Numbered from the stretch's first letter, positions 46,039 to 56,243 are shown. The stretch is 64,000 bases of DNA from Hyphomicrobiales bacterium (GCA_900468625.1 UBUL01000004.1:1-64000); one strand, 5' to 3'. The notes: generated by a model from the sequence alone, not told the origin. A program made the numbers and translations.

Positions 46039-46857
46039 GTGGATCACACCTTTCTGCAATCCACGCTTCGCGAATTGCAGGTCGCCTGGCGCTCGCCGAG
46101 GCTTTGGGCAACCTTCGTGACGGTCGTCCTGATCTTCGCCATAACCGGCCCCTACGGCACGCTTGCCCGGCTGATGTTAGGCCCGCGCTTCGGCTATTGG
46201 CTTGTCCTCCAGGCCATGGCCTGGTCCACAGCGATCGTCTTTTCCATCGCCGCCGAAATCCTCCTGCGCGGGCATATGGCGGGCATGTTCGCCCGTATGA
46301 TGATTGGTTCGATCGTTGCCGCATTGCCGATCGGCTTCGGCATCTCGGTCGTCAACTTCGCATTTTTCGGAACAATGCCTTCGGTGGCCGACAGCCTGCA
46401 TCAATCGCTTGGCGCCATTCCGCTTTGCGCTCTCTTTTGTATTCTGTCTTATCTGACCATGCACCGGCAGGTAGCAGTCGCGGGACCGGACCTCACGGAG
46501 ACGAAAACAACGCCTATCGCAGCAAGCGAGATTCGCCTGCAGACACCGCAGCCGCCGATTCTCTCACGCTTGAAACCGGAAAACCGGGGCGCGCTGGTAA
46601 GGCTCACGGTGCGCGATCACTATACCGAGGTCGTAACGACGCGCGGTCGCGAACTCGTCCTGCTGCGCTTTGGCGATGCTCTGACGGAAATCGGTGATAT
46701 CGACGGCATACGCGTGCATCGATCCCATTGGGTTGCGGCCGATCATGTCGCCCGCCTGAAACGCGACAACGGCAAGCTTTTCGTCATTGCCCGCGATGGA
46801 GCGGCGGTGCCCGTCAGCCGCTCCTACGTCGAGGCCGTCCGGCATCGTTTCGGCTAA
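46039..46857 (+). CDS. LytTR-domain regulator with membrane segments
   Basis: 272 aa if it starts at the GTG at 46039 (VDHTFLQSTL); an ATG at 45952 would give 301 aa but would overlap the start codon of the opposite gene, leaving no promoter space. Four hydrophobic segments (about residues 20-140) precede a C-terminal LytTR DNA-binding domain (about 175-270): RLTVRDHYTEVVTTRGREL, IDGIRVHRSHWVAADHV and FVIARDGAAVPVSRSYVE. A membrane sensor fused to LytTR implies direct regulation from the membrane; the signal is unknown. Confidence 0.82.
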   Translation: MDHTFLQSTLRELQVAWRSPRLWATFVTVVLIFAITGPYGTLARLMLGPRFGYWLVLQAMAWSTAIVFSIAAEILLRGHMAGMFARMMIGSIVAALPIGFGISVVNFAFFGTMPSVADSLHQSLGAIPLCALFCILSYLTMHRQVAVAGPDLTETKTTPIAASEIRLQTPQPPILSRLKPENRGALVRLTVRDHYTEVVTTRGRELVLLRFGDALTEIGDIDGIRVHRSHWVAADHVARLKRDNGKLFVIARDGAAVPVSRSYVEAVRHRFG

Positions 46858-46968
46858 TGTGACCAAAGCCTGCAGAATTCATGTCGATTCCGCCATTTAT
46901 GGGGTTCCGTTTACAAACACATTTGCCTATAAGCCGCTTCTAGCCTGAAAATATTTGCCCATGCGCCC

Positions 46969-47001
46969 CCGGCCGGTGATCTCCCACCCTGGCCGGTTTT
47001 T
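46969..47001 (+). terminator. Terminator-like hairpin in the carB leader
   Basis: ccggcc (46969-46974) pairs with ggccgg (46991-46996) across a 16-base loop and is followed by ttttt (46997-47001), then 28 bases to the carB ATG. It could end the LytTR gene transcript or act as a leader attenuator for carB. Confidence 0.55.
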
Positions 47002-47029
47002 CGCGCAACGAAAAAACGGATGAGAACCC

Positions 47030-50000
47030 ATGCCGAAGCGCCAAGATATCAAATCGATCCTCATTATCGGTGCAGGACCGATTGTTATCGGGCAGGCTTG
47101 CGAATTCGACTATTCCGGCACGCAAGCCTGCAAGGCTCTTCGAGAGGAAGGCTACCGCGTCATCCTCGTCAACTCCAACCCCGCAACGATCATGACCGAT
47201 CCGGGTCTCGCGGACGCGACCTATGTCGAACCGATCACGCCTGAGGTCGTTGCCAAGATCATCGCCAAGGAGCGTCCGGATGCGCTGCTGCCGACGATGG
47301 GCGGCCAGACTGCGCTCAACACTGCGCTTTCGCTGAAGCGCATGGGCGTGCTGGATCGCTACAATGTCGAGATGATCGGCGCGAAACCCGCCGCGATCGA
47401 CATGGCCGAGGACCGGGCGCTCTTCCGCGAAGCCATGGCCCGCATCGGCCTTGAAACGCCGCGCTCCATGCTGGCAAACGCCACCGACATCAAGGATGCC
47501 GACCGCAAGACGCACGAAGCCGAACGCAGCAAGCTCAAGGCATCGCTCACCGGCGCAGAACTCGACAAGGCGCTCGACGAGCTTGAAAATCAATGGAACC
47601 TCGGCGAAAGCGACCGCAAGCAGCGCTATATGAGCCATGCCATGGCGGTCGCCGCTCAGGCGCTCGACCATGTCGGCCTGCCCGCCATCATCCGCCCGTC
47701 CTTCACGCTCGGCGGCACGGGCGGCGGCATCGCCTATAATCGCTCGGAATTCTTCGAGATCGTCGGCGGCGGGCTCGACGCCTCGCCGACCACGGAAGTC
47801 CTGATCGAAGAATCGGTTCTCGGCTGGAAGGAGTATGAGATGGAAGTCGTCCGCGACAAGGCGGACAACTGCATCATCATCTGCTCCATCGAAAACATCG
47901 ATCCGATGGGCGTTCACACCGGCGACTCGATCACCGTCGCTCCGGCGCTGACGCTGACGGACAAAGAATACCAGATCATGCGCAACGCCTCGATCGCGGT
48001 TTTGCGGGAGATCGGCGTCGAAACCGGCGGCTCGAACGTGCAGTTCGCCGTCAATCCGCAGGATGGCCGCCTCGTGGTCATCGAAATGAACCCGCGCGTG
48101 TCGCGCTCTTCCGCCCTCGCGTCGAAGGCCACCGGCTTCCCGATCGCCAAGGTCGCGGCCAAGCTCGCCGTCGGCTACACGCTGGACGAACTGGAAAACG
48201 ACATCACCGGCGGCGCGACCCCCGCCTCCTTCGAGCCGTCGATCGATTATGTCGTCACCAAGATCCCTCGTTTCGCCTTCGAGAAGTTCCCCGGCGCCTC
48301 CCCGGTCCTGACCACGGCGATGAAGTCGGTCGGTGAAGTCATGGCGATCGGCCGTACTTTCGCGGAATCGCTGCAGAAGGCACTGCGCGGCCTGGAAACC
48401 GGCCTCACGGGTCTGGACGAGATCGAAATTCCCGGCACGGAAGAAGGCGAAGGCAGCCGCAACGCCATTCGCGCCGCAATCGGAACGCCGACGCCCGACC
48501 GCCTGCGCATGGTCGCCCAGGCGCTGCGCCTGGGGCTCAGCATCGAAGAAGTGCATGAAGGCTGCAAGATCGACCCCTGGTTCCTCGAGCAGCTGAAGAA
48601 CATCATCGACATGGAAGGCCGCATCCGCGAGCATGGTCTCCCGCAGGATGCCGCCAATCTGCGCATGCTGAAGGCCATGGGCTTCTCCGACGCGCGCCTT
48701 GCGACGCTGACCGGCAAGCGCCCGAAGGAAGTGGCCGAACTGCGCAATTCGCTGAACGTCCGTCCGGTCTTCAAGCGCATCGACACCTGCGCCGCCGAAT
48801 TCGCTTCGCCGACCGCCTATATGTATTCGACCTATGAGACGCCATTCGTCGGCGCCGCTCGCTCCGAAGCGCAGGTTTCCGACCGCAAGAAGGTCGTCAT
48901 CCTCGGCGGCGGTCCGAACCGCATCGGCCAGGGCATCGAATTCGACTATTGCTGCTGCCATGCCGCCTTCGCGCTGAAGGATGCCGGTTATGAAGCGATC
49001 ATGATCAACTGCAATCCAGAAACGGTTTCGACAGACTACGACACGTCGGACCGTCTCTATTTCGAACCGCTGACGGCGGAAGACGTGATCGAAATCCTGC
49101 GCGCAGAGCAAGAAAAGGGTGAAGTGGTCGGCGTCATTGTCCAGTTCGGCGGCCAGACGCCGCTGAAACTCGCCGAAGCGCTGGAAAAGAACGGCATCCC
49201 GATCCTCGGCACCGCTCCGGACGCGATCGATCTTGCCGAGGACCGCGACCGCTTCCAGAAGCTCCTGATGAAGCTCGATCTCAATCAGCCGAACAACGGC
49301 ATTGCCTACTCCGTCGAGCAGGCGCGCCTCGTCGCCTCCGAAATCGGCTTCCCGCTGGTCGTGCGCCCGTCCTACGTTCTCGGCGGGCGCGCCATGCAGA
49401 TCATCCACTCGGAAGGCCAGCTGCAGGGCTATCTGCTCGACACCGTTCCGGAACTGGTGCCGGAAGACATCAAGCAGCGCTATCCGAACGACAAGACGGG
49501 TCAGATCAACACGCTGCTCGGCAAGAACCCGCTGCTCTTCGACAGCTATCTCACCAACGCCATCGAAGTCGATGTCGACTGCCTCTCCGACGGCACGGAT
49601 GTGTATGTTGCTGGTATCATGGAGCATATCGAGGAAGCCGGCATCCATTCGGGCGACTCCGCCTGCTCGCTGCCCCCTCGCACGCTCTCTCCGGCCATGA
49701 TCGACGAGCTGGAGCGCCAGGCGAAAGCCATGGCCAAGGCTCTGAATGTCGGCGGCCTGATGAACGTGCAGTTCGCCATCAAGGACGACACAGTCTATGT
49801 GCTCGAAGTCAACCCGCGCGCCTCGCGTACGGTGCCCTTCGTCGCCAAGACCATCGGCGCGCCGATCGCCAAGATCGCCGCTCGCGTCATGGCCGGCGAG
49901 AAGCTGGATGCGGCCTTCGCCGCCTATGGCGAAAAGCCCGATCCACGCAAGCTGAAGCACATCGCCGTCAAGGAAGCCGTCTTCCCCTTCGCCCGTTTCC

Positions 50001-50515
50001 CCGGCGTCGATACTCTGCTTGGACCGGAAATGCGCTCGACCGGCGAAGTCATCGGCCTCGACACCGATTTCGCGCTGGCCTTCGCCAAGTCGCAGCTCGG
50101 CGCCGGCGTGGAACTGCCGCGTGATGGAACGGTCTTCGTCTCGGTTCGCGACGAAGACAAGCCGCGCGTGCTGCCGGCCATCCGCATGCTGGTCGAACAG
50201 GGCTTCAAGGTGCTCGCAACCGGCGGAACCCAGCGCTTCCTCGCTGAAAACGGTATCGAGGCGACCAAGATCAACAAGGTTCTTGAGGGACGTCCGCATA
50301 TCGAGGATGCCATCCGCAACCGCCAGGTCCAGCTCGTCATCAACACTACCGACAGCAACAAGGCGATCTCGGATTCGAAGTCGCTGCGCCGTGCAACGCT
50401 GATGCAGAAGGTGCCCTACTACACCACCATGGCCGGTGCCGAAGCAGCCGCCATGGCGATCAAGGCGCTGAAGGCCGGAAACCTCGAAGTCCAGCCGCTG
50501 CAGAGCTATTTCTGA
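47030..50515 (+). CDS. carB: Carbamoyl-phosphate synthase large subunit
   Basis: The 1161-aa subunit that makes carbamoyl phosphate from bicarbonate, ammonia and two ATP. Two homologous ATP-grasp halves are seen: the first (about 1-450) with [20 protein letters not shown] and [20 protein letters not shown]; the second (about 620-1000) with [20 protein letters not shown] and [20 protein letters not shown]. An oligomerisation region lies between, and a C-terminal MGS-like allosteric domain (about 1010-1161) has [18 protein letters not shown]. Slightly longer than E. coli CarB because of an insert near residues 155-185. Long opposite-strand frames here are not genes. Confidence 0.98.
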   Translation: MPKRQDIKSILIIGAGPIVIGQACEFDYSGTQACKALREEGYRVILVNSNPATIMTDPGLADATYVEPITPEVVAKIIAKERPDALLPTMGGQTALNTALSLKRMGVLDRYNVEMIGAKPAAIDMAEDRALFREAMARIGLETPRSMLANATDIKDADRKTHEAERSKLKASLTGAELDKALDELENQWNLGESDRKQRYMSHAMAVAAQALDHVGLPAIIRPSFTLGGTGGGIAYNRSEFFEIVGGGLDASPTTEVLIEESVLGWKEYEMEVVRDKADNCIIICSIENIDPMGVHTGDSITVAPALTLTDKEYQIMRNASIAVLREIGVETGGSNVQFAVNPQDGRLVVIEMNPRVSRSSALASKATGFPIAKVAAKLAVGYTLDELENDITGGATPASFEPSIDYVVTKIPRFAFEKFPGASPVLTTAMKSVGEVMAIGRTFAESLQKALRGLETGLTGLDEIEIPGTEEGEGSRNAIRAAIGTPTPDRLRMVAQALRLGLSIEEVHEGCKIDPWFLEQLKNIIDMEGRIREHGLPQDAANLRMLKAMGFSDARLATLTGKRPKEVAELRNSLNVRPVFKRIDTCAAEFASPTAYMYSTYETPFVGAARSEAQVSDRKKVVILGGGPNRIGQGIEFDYCCCHAAFALKDAGYEAIMINCNPETVSTDYDTSDRLYFEPLTAEDVIEILRAEQEKGEVVGVIVQFGGQTPLKLAEALEKNGIPILGTAPDAIDLAEDRDRFQKLLMKLDLNQPNNGIAYSVEQARLVASEIGFPLVVRPSYVLGGRAMQIIHSEGQLQGYLLDTVPELVPEDIKQRYPNDKTGQINTLLGKNPLLFDSYLTNAIEVDVDCLSDGTDVYVAGIMEHIEEAGIHSGDSACSLPPRTLSPAMIDELERQAKAMAKALNVGGLMNVQFAIKDDTVYVLEVNPRASRTVPFVAKTIGAPIAKIAARVMAGEKLDAAFAAYGEKPDPRKLKHIAVKEAVFPFARFPGVDTLLGPEMRSTGEVIGLDTDFALAFAKSQLGAGVELPRDGTVFVSVRDEDKPRVLPAIRMLVEQGFKVLATGGTQRFLAENGIEATKINKVLEGRPHIEDAIRNRQVQLVINTTDSNKAISDSKSLRRATLMQKVPYYTTMAGAEAAAMAIKALKAGNLEVQPLQSYF

Positions 50516-50814
50516 CGACCACGATCTGGGTCACGGTGAATGCGGCAACGATAGCCAGCTCACATTCACCGTGATGCCCTGTCATACGGCACGGCAAGCG
50601 TCGAAACGATACGCCGCCGATCGCCGGCAGTAGTGTTCGCGCTTCCGCGACCGGGCAGCGGCACTCCTTAAAGCATCGAATTTTCTGGAAATCGGCTGTC
50701 GCAATCTGCTATAGATGACAAAATAATGGCTCTACTGGTTCCGAAGTACCGCTTCGGAACCTGTTTTCTTTTGTGTGTGCGGAAGAGCAGCGCAGGGAGT
50801 GAAGGACAAGGCAA
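50516..50814. other. carB-greA intergenic region
   Basis: 299 bp without a gene. It contains a probable -10 (ctatag at 50709-50714) and the hairpin at 50737-50761, described separately. The first half has no clear structure. Confidence 0.5.
50737..50761 (+). terminator. Terminator-like hairpin in the greA leader
   Basis: ggttccgaag (50737-50746) pairs perfectly with cttcggaacc (50752-50761), loop taccg, followed by tgttttctttt. It lies 54 bases upstream of the greA ATG and about 15 bases after the likely transcription start, so most transcripts could end here before greA. Confidence 0.65.
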
Positions 50815-51291
50815 ATGGTTGAAAAGGTACCGATGACACAGAACGGGTTCGTCAAGCTGCAGGAAGAGCTGCGCTGGCGTCAGCAGGAAGAGCGCCCGCG
50901 AATCATCGAGGCAATCGCGGAAGCACGCGCCCATGGCGACCTCTCCGAAAATGCCGAGTACCATGCAGCCAAGGAAGCCCAGAGCCACAACGAAGGCCGC
51001 ATCACCGAGCTCGAAGACCTGACGGCGCGCGCCGAAGTCATCGACCTCACCAAGATGTCCGGCTCGAAGATCAAGTTCGGCGCCAAGGTCAAGCTTGTCG
51101 ACGAGGACACCGACGAAGAGAAGATCTACCAGATCGTCGGCGACCAGGAAGCCGACGTGAAGGCAGGCCGCATCTCCATCTCCTCACCGATCGCTCGCGC
51201 CCTGATCGGCAAGGAAGTCGGCGATTCCATCGAGGTCAATGCACCCGGCGGCGCCAAGGCCTACGAAATCCTCTCCGTCTCCTGGGGCTGA
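50815..51291 (+). CDS. greA: Transcription elongation factor GreA
   Basis: A 158-aa factor that enters the RNA polymerase secondary channel and stimulates cleavage of backtracked RNA. The N-terminal coiled coil carries [18 protein letters not shown] (about 41-58), with the Asp-Glu pair at the tip; the C-terminal FKBP-like domain includes [19 protein letters not shown] and [19 protein letters not shown]. Full length. The next gene begins 6 bases after its stop. Confidence 0.97.
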   Translation: MVEKVPMTQNGFVKLQEELRWRQQEERPRIIEAIAEARAHGDLSENAEYHAAKEAQSHNEGRITELEDLTARAEVIDLTKMSGSKIKFGAKVKLVDEDTDEEKIYQIVGDQEADVKAGRISISSPIARALIGKEVGDSIEVNAPGGAKAYEILSVSWG

Positions 51292-51297
51292 TCGCCC

Positions 51298-52377
51298 GTG
51301 CGCGATCGCGAGTCAGCGCATGCGAGCGATCTCAGCGAGATCGAAATCATAGCGACGAATTTCAAACGCCGGCTATCCGGCGTTACGTCGACGATCGTGC
51401 AGCTAATCCCCAAGCAGGTCGAGTTCGGCTATCACATAGCAACGCTCGGCCCTGGCTTGCCGGAAGACCTGCCGAAACTCGGCTGGCTCCGGCTGCCCGG
51501 CCTCTGGATCAGGCCGCGCCGCTATCGCATGCGCATCTGGCACGCCCGTCGCAACAACGAAATGCTGGTTGGCTTGCTGCTGCGCTCCGTTCTGCGCATG
51601 CCTTTAAAGCTGGTCTTCACCTCTGCGGCCCAGCGCCGCCATACCGGCTATACCCGTTGGCTCATCCGCCGGATGGACGCCGTCATCGCCACCAGCACCC
51701 GCTCCGGCAGCTTTCTCGAAGTGCCGCATACCGTCATCCAGCACGGCGTCGATCTCAACCGCTTCCATCCGCCCGAAAAGCCCGATGACCGCATGGCCGC
51801 AACCGGTCTGCCCGGCTCCTATCTGATCGGCTGCTTCGGGCGCATCCGCCATCAAAAAGGTACCGATCTTTTCGTCAAGGCGATGATAGAGCTCCTGCCG
51901 CGCTATCCCGACTGGACGGCCGTGATCTGCGGTCGCGTCACTGCCGAGCATCGCGGTTTTGGCGATGAGCTGGAGAAAATGGTGGCTGCCGCCGGCCTAT
52001 CGGACCGTATCCGCTTTCTCGGCGAAGTCGACGACATCAGGCCCTGGTACCGCCGCGCCACTCTTTATGTCGCCCCTTCCCGCAATGAAGGCTTCGGCCT
52101 GACGCCATTGGAAGCCATGGCCTCCCGAACGGCCGTCGTCGCATCGGATGCAGGCGCCTATGCCGAGATGATCGTTCCGGGCGAAACCGGCACCGTCGTC
52201 CCCGCCGGTGACGGCGAAGCCCTCACCAAGGCGATCGCCTTCTATCTGGCCAATCCGGAGGAGGCACTTCGCCAGGGCGAGAATGGCGTGCTCCATGTAC
52301 GCAGCGAATTCGCGCTGGAAAAGGAAGCGACCGCCATCGGCGAGATTTACAAGCAGCTGCTTGTCGCCGATAGGTGA
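51298..52377 (+). CDS. lpcC: LPS-core glycosyltransferase (GT4), LpcC-like
   Basis: A 359-aa GT-B glycosyltransferase. The start is GTG at 51298, 6 bases after greA. An acceptor-side domain (about 15-170) precedes the donor-binding domain with GCFGRIRHQKGTDLFVKAM (about 181-199) and APSRNEGFGLTPLEAMASRT (about 260-279), where the EGFGLTPLE motif contains the nucleotide-sugar Glu residues. In Rhizobium leguminosarum the LPS-core mannosyltransferase LpcC is encoded beside greA-like genes; this neighbourhood is the reason for the symbol. Acceptor and sugar are inferred. Confidence 0.75.
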   Translation: MRDRESAHASDLSEIEIIATNFKRRLSGVTSTIVQLIPKQVEFGYHIATLGPGLPEDLPKLGWLRLPGLWIRPRRYRMRIWHARRNNEMLVGLLLRSVLRMPLKLVFTSAAQRRHTGYTRWLIRRMDAVIATSTRSGSFLEVPHTVIQHGVDLNRFHPPEKPDDRMAATGLPGSYLIGCFGRIRHQKGTDLFVKAMIELLPRYPDWTAVICGRVTAEHRGFGDELEKMVAAAGLSDRIRFLGEVDDIRPWYRRATLYVAPSRNEGFGLTPLEAMASRTAVVASDAGAYAEMIVPGETGTVVPAGDGEALTKAIAFYLANPEEALRQGENGVLHVRSEFALEKEATAIGEIYKQLLVADR

Positions 52378-52502
52378 GCCTGCCCTCGAAGTGGCAAGCC
52401 TCGTTCTTCACGCAAGCTTGCCATATCCGGCTGAGTTTCATCCCGTCCCGGCACGTCCAAAACGATGCATCGATGCAAAGCTCCGGCAGGCGTCACGCCT
52501 GT

Positions 52503-52618
52503 TAGAGCATGACGCCGAAAAGTGTGCTCGGTTTTCGGACGAAATCATGCTCTGCTTCCTTGATTCTGGAGCGGATTCAGATTTTAGGTCGATTCGACCT
52601 AAAATCATCCGGCTCTGG
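52503..52618. repeat. RIME-type rhizobial intergenic element
   Basis: Two palindromes make up this ~115-bp element: 52504-52553 (agagcatg... to ...catgctct, imperfect) and 52581-52605 (attttaggtcga-t-tcgacctaaaat, perfect). The sequence is characteristic of Rhizobium-specific intergenic mosaic elements. It lies between the lpcC-like gene and the gene at 52577 and overlaps the 3' end of the latter. Confidence 0.78.
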
Positions 52619-53515
52619 TCGCGCTGCGAACCTATCATCGTAACCGAAATCATATTTCCGCAGCGCAGAAACGCGGGAATAGTTGACGAAGGAAACGCCG
52701 CGCTCCACCGCGATCTGCCGGGCGAGCACAAGATGCTGGATGATGCGCTGCTCGGCCCGCGCTATGCCGGAAAAAGCCATGTTGCTCGCGTCTTCGTAAA
52801 AGCGCGGCTCTCCGGCGTTGGAAATATCAATACCTAGAAAGCCGATCATTTGCTTTGCACAATAGAGGGCAAATTGCAGCGCAGATACGGCAACCGATCC
52901 CCCAAGAAAGACGCCGCGATCCGGCGAGAGCGAGAAGCCGGCCGATCCCGTTGCGTCTACGCGCACATATTGGAGCTTCTTGAGATCGTCGAGCGACCGG
53001 CGGTGAGCGCCATAGGGCTTGCGGATGTCATCGATCAGAATGATGCTTTTGTCCACCACCCATCCCTTGTCGATTTCGCAAAGCGCACGCAGCACGGCAA
53101 CGGAAAACAGGCAGAGCGAGCCCGGCGCGATCTTCCTGCGCATCATGTCGCCGTGACGCCAGACGAAACGCTCGTCCTCGATGGCGATGGCCAGCGGCTC
53201 GGCGATCCGTTCGCCCGTCAGTTCAATGGCGCCGTTCAGAAGAATGGCGCTATTGGTTTCCAGGCTGCGCAGGTCGCAATCTCCGATCGATGGGCCTGAA
53301 CCGACAATATAGATTGTTTCGTCGCAGCGCTCGCGCAACTGATCCATGCCGGCAAGGCTTGCGACTTTCGCCCCGCGATAATGCACTTCGCTGAGAGCCT
53401 GGCTGCGGATGATGCTAAGCCCGGGAAACCAGTCCTGCACATGTGCCAGCGAACTGCCCAGGAATACGCGCACACCAGACTTGATCACCGATCGATGCCA
53501 GGGGCGATGCCTCAT
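52577..53515 (-). CDS. Hypothetical protein with a GSGPS motif (312 aa)
   Basis: Not firmly recognised. ETIYIVGSGPSIGDCDLRSL (about 66-85) resembles the opening of DUF115/MptE-like proteins, a Rossmann-type fold often associated with glycan or pterin chemistry; AILLNGAIEL and FLGIDISN add to this. It lies next to an LPS glycosyltransferase gene, so a surface-sugar role is possible. The C-terminal ten or so residues (DDFRSNRPKI) come from a RIME palindrome, meaning the original 3' end was altered or extended by the repeat. It starts 4 bases before the convergent... the Lrp gene stop lies just 5' of it on the same strand. Confidence 0.6.
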   Translation of the reverse strand: MRHRPWHRSVIKSGVRVFLGSSLAHVQDWFPGLSIIRSQALSEVHYRGAKVASLAGMDQLRERCDETIYIVGSGPSIGDCDLRSLETNSAILLNGAIELTGERIAEPLAIAIEDERFVWRHGDMMRRKIAPGSLCLFSVAVLRALCEIDKGWVVDKSIILIDDIRKPYGAHRRSLDDLKKLQYVRVDATGSAGFSLSPDRGVFLGGSVAVSALQFALYCAKQMIGFLGIDISNAGEPRFYEDASNMAFSGIARAEQRIIQHLVLARQIAVERGVSFVNYSRVSALRKYDFGYDDRFAARPEPDDFRSNRPKI

Positions 53516-53519
53516 CTAT

Positions 53520-53987
53520 CTATAGCTCTACCAGTCCAAGCTTCTTGACCTGCCTGATGGTCAACATCGTGCGTACCGTATCGACATGTTCGTTCGCGGT
53601 CAAAACCTCGATCACGAAATCCTGGAATCGGGTGAGATTTTCGGCAACGCAATGCAGCAGGAAGTCGCTGTCGCCGGAAACCATCCACGCCTGCCGGACC
53701 AGCGGCCACGCCGCGGTCGCGCTGGCAAAAGCCTTGAGATTGGCTTCCGATTGATGCTTGAGACCGACCATGCAGAATGCCACCAGATCGAAGCCCAGCT
53801 TTGGGCTGTTCAGCATGGCGTGATAGCCTTCGATGACGCCCGCTTCCTCCAGCTTGCGCACCCGGCGCAGGCATGGCGGCGCGGAAATGCCGACCCGATC
53901 TGCGAGTTCGACGTTGGTCATCCGTCCGTCCCGCTGGAGTTCCCGCAGAATCTTGATATCGATGGCATCGAGTTCAGCGCGAAGCAC
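53520..53987 (-). CDS. Lrp/AsnC-family transcriptional regulator
   Basis: A 155-aa regulator. GTG start at 53987 (VLRAELDAID). The winged helix is DAIDIKILRELQRDGRMTNV (about 7-26) with ADRVGISAPPCLRRVRKLEE. The C-terminal RAM/ligand-binding domain (about 67-150) has VRQAWMVSGDSDFLLHCVAE. It is divergent from trxB at 54228, an order seen in related rhizobia. Amino-acid-responsive control is expected of the family; target unknown. Confidence 0.92.
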   Translation of the reverse strand: MLRAELDAIDIKILRELQRDGRMTNVELADRVGISAPPCLRRVRKLEEAGVIEGYHAMLNSPKLGFDLVAFCMVGLKHQSEANLKAFASATAAWPLVRQAWMVSGDSDFLLHCVAENLTRFQDFVIEVLTANEHVDTVRTMLTIRQVKKLGLVEL

Positions 53988-54227
53988 TTTGATTGCCTTT
54001 CTTTAATTCCCCCTCGCCAGCTTCTATATAAGGCACGGAAATACGCAAGAAAGTTTCTCTTGTGTAATTGATTCTTACACAAAGCCGATTTGCTCTGTGT
54101 GTAATGCAAGGCTGCCCTTGAATAAATGCATAAGGCAATCATAAATGAAGCGGCGGATCGTGAAATCGCCTGCTTTGCGCGTTTGAAGCCGCGGTTTCCC
54201 AATCGCTGAAATTTGAAAGGACTGACA

Positions 54228-55202
54228 ATGCCTGCCCGCCACACGAAGGTGCTCATCATCGGTTCCGGCCCAGCCGGCTACACCGCTGCGGTTTACGCCG
54301 CGCGCGCGATGCTGCAGCCTGTCTTGATCTCTGGTCTGGAGCAGGGCGGCCAGCTGATGATCACGACGGATGTCGAGAACTATCCGGGTTTTGCCGATCC
54401 GATCCAAGGCCCGTGGCTGATGGAGCAGATGCTGCAGCAGGCTCAGCATGTCGGCGCCGAGATCGTCAACGACCTTGTGACCGAAGTCGACACAAGCAAG
54501 CGCCCCTTCGTTGCCCATACCGATAGCGGCCAGATCTGGACCGCCGACACCCTCATCATTGCTACCGGCGCCAAGGCAAAGTGGCTCGGCATCGAGAGCG
54601 AGCAGCATTTCCAGGGCTTCGGTGTTTCCGCCTGCGCCACCTGCGACGGTTTCTTCTATCGCAACAAGGACGTTATCGTCGTCGGCGGCGGCAACAGCGC
54701 TGTCGAGGAAGCACTCTATCTCTCCAACATTGCCAAATCGGTGACCGTGGTGCATCGCCGCGATACGTTCCGTTCGGAAAAGATCCTGCAGGAACGCCTG
54801 TTCGCCAAAGCGAACGTCAATATCCTCTGGAACACCGAAGTTGCCGAGATTACCGGCACTCCGGCCAAGCCGCCGATGCCGCCGTCGGTCACGGGTGCCC
54901 GCCTGCGCGATGCGCGCACCGGTGCCATCACCGAAATGCCGATAGACGGCGTTTTCGTCGCCATCGGCCATGCGCCGGCGACCGAACTGTTCAAGGGCAA
55001 GCTGAAACTCAAGGACAATGGCTATCTCTGGACCGCTGCCGATTCGACCGCGACCAGCGTCGAAGGCATATATGCCGCCGGCGACGTGACCGACGACACG
55101 TTCCGACAGGCGATCACGGCAGCGGGGATGGGCTGCATGGCCGCGCTTGAGGCGGAACGCTATTTGACAGGGCACATGCCCGTCGCCGTGGCTGCGGAGT
55201 AA
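54228..55202 (+). CDS. trxB: Thioredoxin reductase
   Basis: A 324-aa FAD enzyme that reduces thioredoxin with NADPH. FAD-binding IIGSGPAGYTAAVYAARAM (about 10-28), redox-active Cys pair in SACATCDGFFY (about 134-144), NADPH-binding VGGGNSAVEEALYLSNIA (about 155-172) and the C-terminal GIYAAGDVTDDTFRQAITAA (about 283-302). gaaagga precedes the ATG at 54228. It is followed after 23 bases by lsrB/vtlR, the usual neighbour. Confidence 0.97.
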   Translation: MPARHTKVLIIGSGPAGYTAAVYAARAMLQPVLISGLEQGGQLMITTDVENYPGFADPIQGPWLMEQMLQQAQHVGAEIVNDLVTEVDTSKRPFVAHTDSGQIWTADTLIIATGAKAKWLGIESEQHFQGFGVSACATCDGFFYRNKDVIVVGGGNSAVEEALYLSNIAKSVTVVHRRDTFRSEKILQERLFAKANVNILWNTEVAEITGTPAKPPMPPSVTGARLRDARTGAITEMPIDGVFVAIGHAPATELFKGKLKLKDNGYLWTAADSTATSVEGIYAAGDVTDDTFRQAITAAGMGCMAALEAERYLTGHMPVAVAAE

Positions 55203-55225
55203 TGCAGCCGATGAGGGGAAACGGC

Positions 55226-56122
55226 ATGCCATTGGATTGGGACAAGCTGCGTATCTTTCACGCAGCTGCCGAAGCGGGTTCGTTCACGCATGCGGCCGAC
55301 AAATTGCATTTATCCCAATCCGCCATCAGCCGGCAGGTCAGCGCTCTCGAGCAGGATGTCGGCATAAAGCTCTTCCATCGCCATGCGCGCGGCCTCATCC
55401 TGACCGAACAGGGTGAGCTGCTGTACCGCACGGCACACGACGTTCTGCTGAAGCTCGAAACGGTCAAGATGCAACTGACCGAGACGACCGACAAGCCGAG
55501 CGGCAAGCTGCGCGTGACGACGACGGTCGGCCTCGGCCAGGGCTGGCTCACCGACAAGATCCAGGAGTTCCTGCAGCTCTATCCCGACATGCAGATCCAG
55601 CTCATCCTGGACAACGAGGAGCTGGACGTGAACATGCGCCATGCGGACTGCGCTATCCGTCTGCGCCAGCCACAGCAGTCGGATCTGATCCAGCGCAAGC
55701 TCTTCACCGTACATATGCACGTCTATGCAGCCCCCTCCTACATCAACCGCTACGGCGAGCCGCAGTCGGTGGAGGATCTGGACGAGCATCGCATCATCAG
55801 CTTCGGCGAGCCGGCCCCGAACTATCTGCTCGACGTCAACTGGCTTGAGATCGCCGGCCGCTCGTCCGACAACAAGCGCGTGCCGCATCTCCAGATCAAC
55901 AGCCAGACGTCGATCAAGCGCGCCTGCCTGCTCGGCATCGGCATCGCTGTTCTGCCTGACTATATCGTCGGCCGCGACCCGGGTCTCATTCAGCTCGCAA
56001 TCAATGCCGACGTGCCATCCTTCGACACTTATTTCTGCTATCCTGACGAGATGAAAAACGCGGCTAAGCTCAAGGTTTTCCGTGATTTTATCGTGTCAAA
56101 GGCCCGTAACTGGAATTTCTGA
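55226..56122 (+). CDS. lsrB: LysR-type regulator LsrB/VtlR
   Basis: A 298-aa LysR regulator. The start at 55226 (MPLDWDKLRI) has gagggg upstream. The winged helix RIFHAAAEAGSFTHAADKLH then LSQSAISRQVSALEQDVG matches LsrB/VtlR closely, as does the end ARNWNF. In Sinorhizobium LsrB is needed for symbiosis and redox/LPS control; in Brucella and Agrobacterium VtlR activates the sRNA AbcR2. Two AbcR-type sRNA genes follow directly, fitting this role. Confidence 0.92.
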   Translation: MPLDWDKLRIFHAAAEAGSFTHAADKLHLSQSAISRQVSALEQDVGIKLFHRHARGLILTEQGELLYRTAHDVLLKLETVKMQLTETTDKPSGKLRVTTTVGLGQGWLTDKIQEFLQLYPDMQIQLILDNEELDVNMRHADCAIRLRQPQQSDLIQRKLFTVHMHVYAAPSYINRYGEPQSVEDLDEHRIISFGEPAPNYLLDVNWLEIAGRSSDNKRVPHLQINSQTSIKRACLLGIGIAVLPDYIVGRDPGLIQLAINADVPSFDTYFCYPDEMKNAAKLKVFRDFIVSKARNWNF

Positions 56123-56182
56123 CGAAGGTAAGTCACTGATAACGAACTCTTTTTAGGGCATATATATCAGCCACGCATATGA

Positions 56183-56206
56183 TGCATAGCTGATATGCAC
56201 AAAATA
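56183..56206. promoter_or_regulatory. Conserved element upstream of the first AbcR copy
   Basis: atgcatagctgatatgcaca (56183-56202) followed by aaata. A matching element (atgcataactgccatgcaca) stands at the same distance before the second copy (56385-56404). The repeated atgcat/atgcac halves form an imperfect direct/inverted arrangement, a plausible LsrB/VtlR-binding site. A -35-like ttgaag (about 56210) and -10-like catatc (about 56233) follow. Confidence 0.5.
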
Positions 56207-56243
56207 GAGTTGAAGCCTGCACACTAAACCACCATATCGGTTG

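Noticed and set aside
46940..50299. A 1119-codon open frame on the strand opposite carB
   Set aside because: It mirrors carB exactly, encodes an Asp/Arg/Gly/Phe-rich protein with no known domain, and arises from the codon bias of the GC-rich carB gene.
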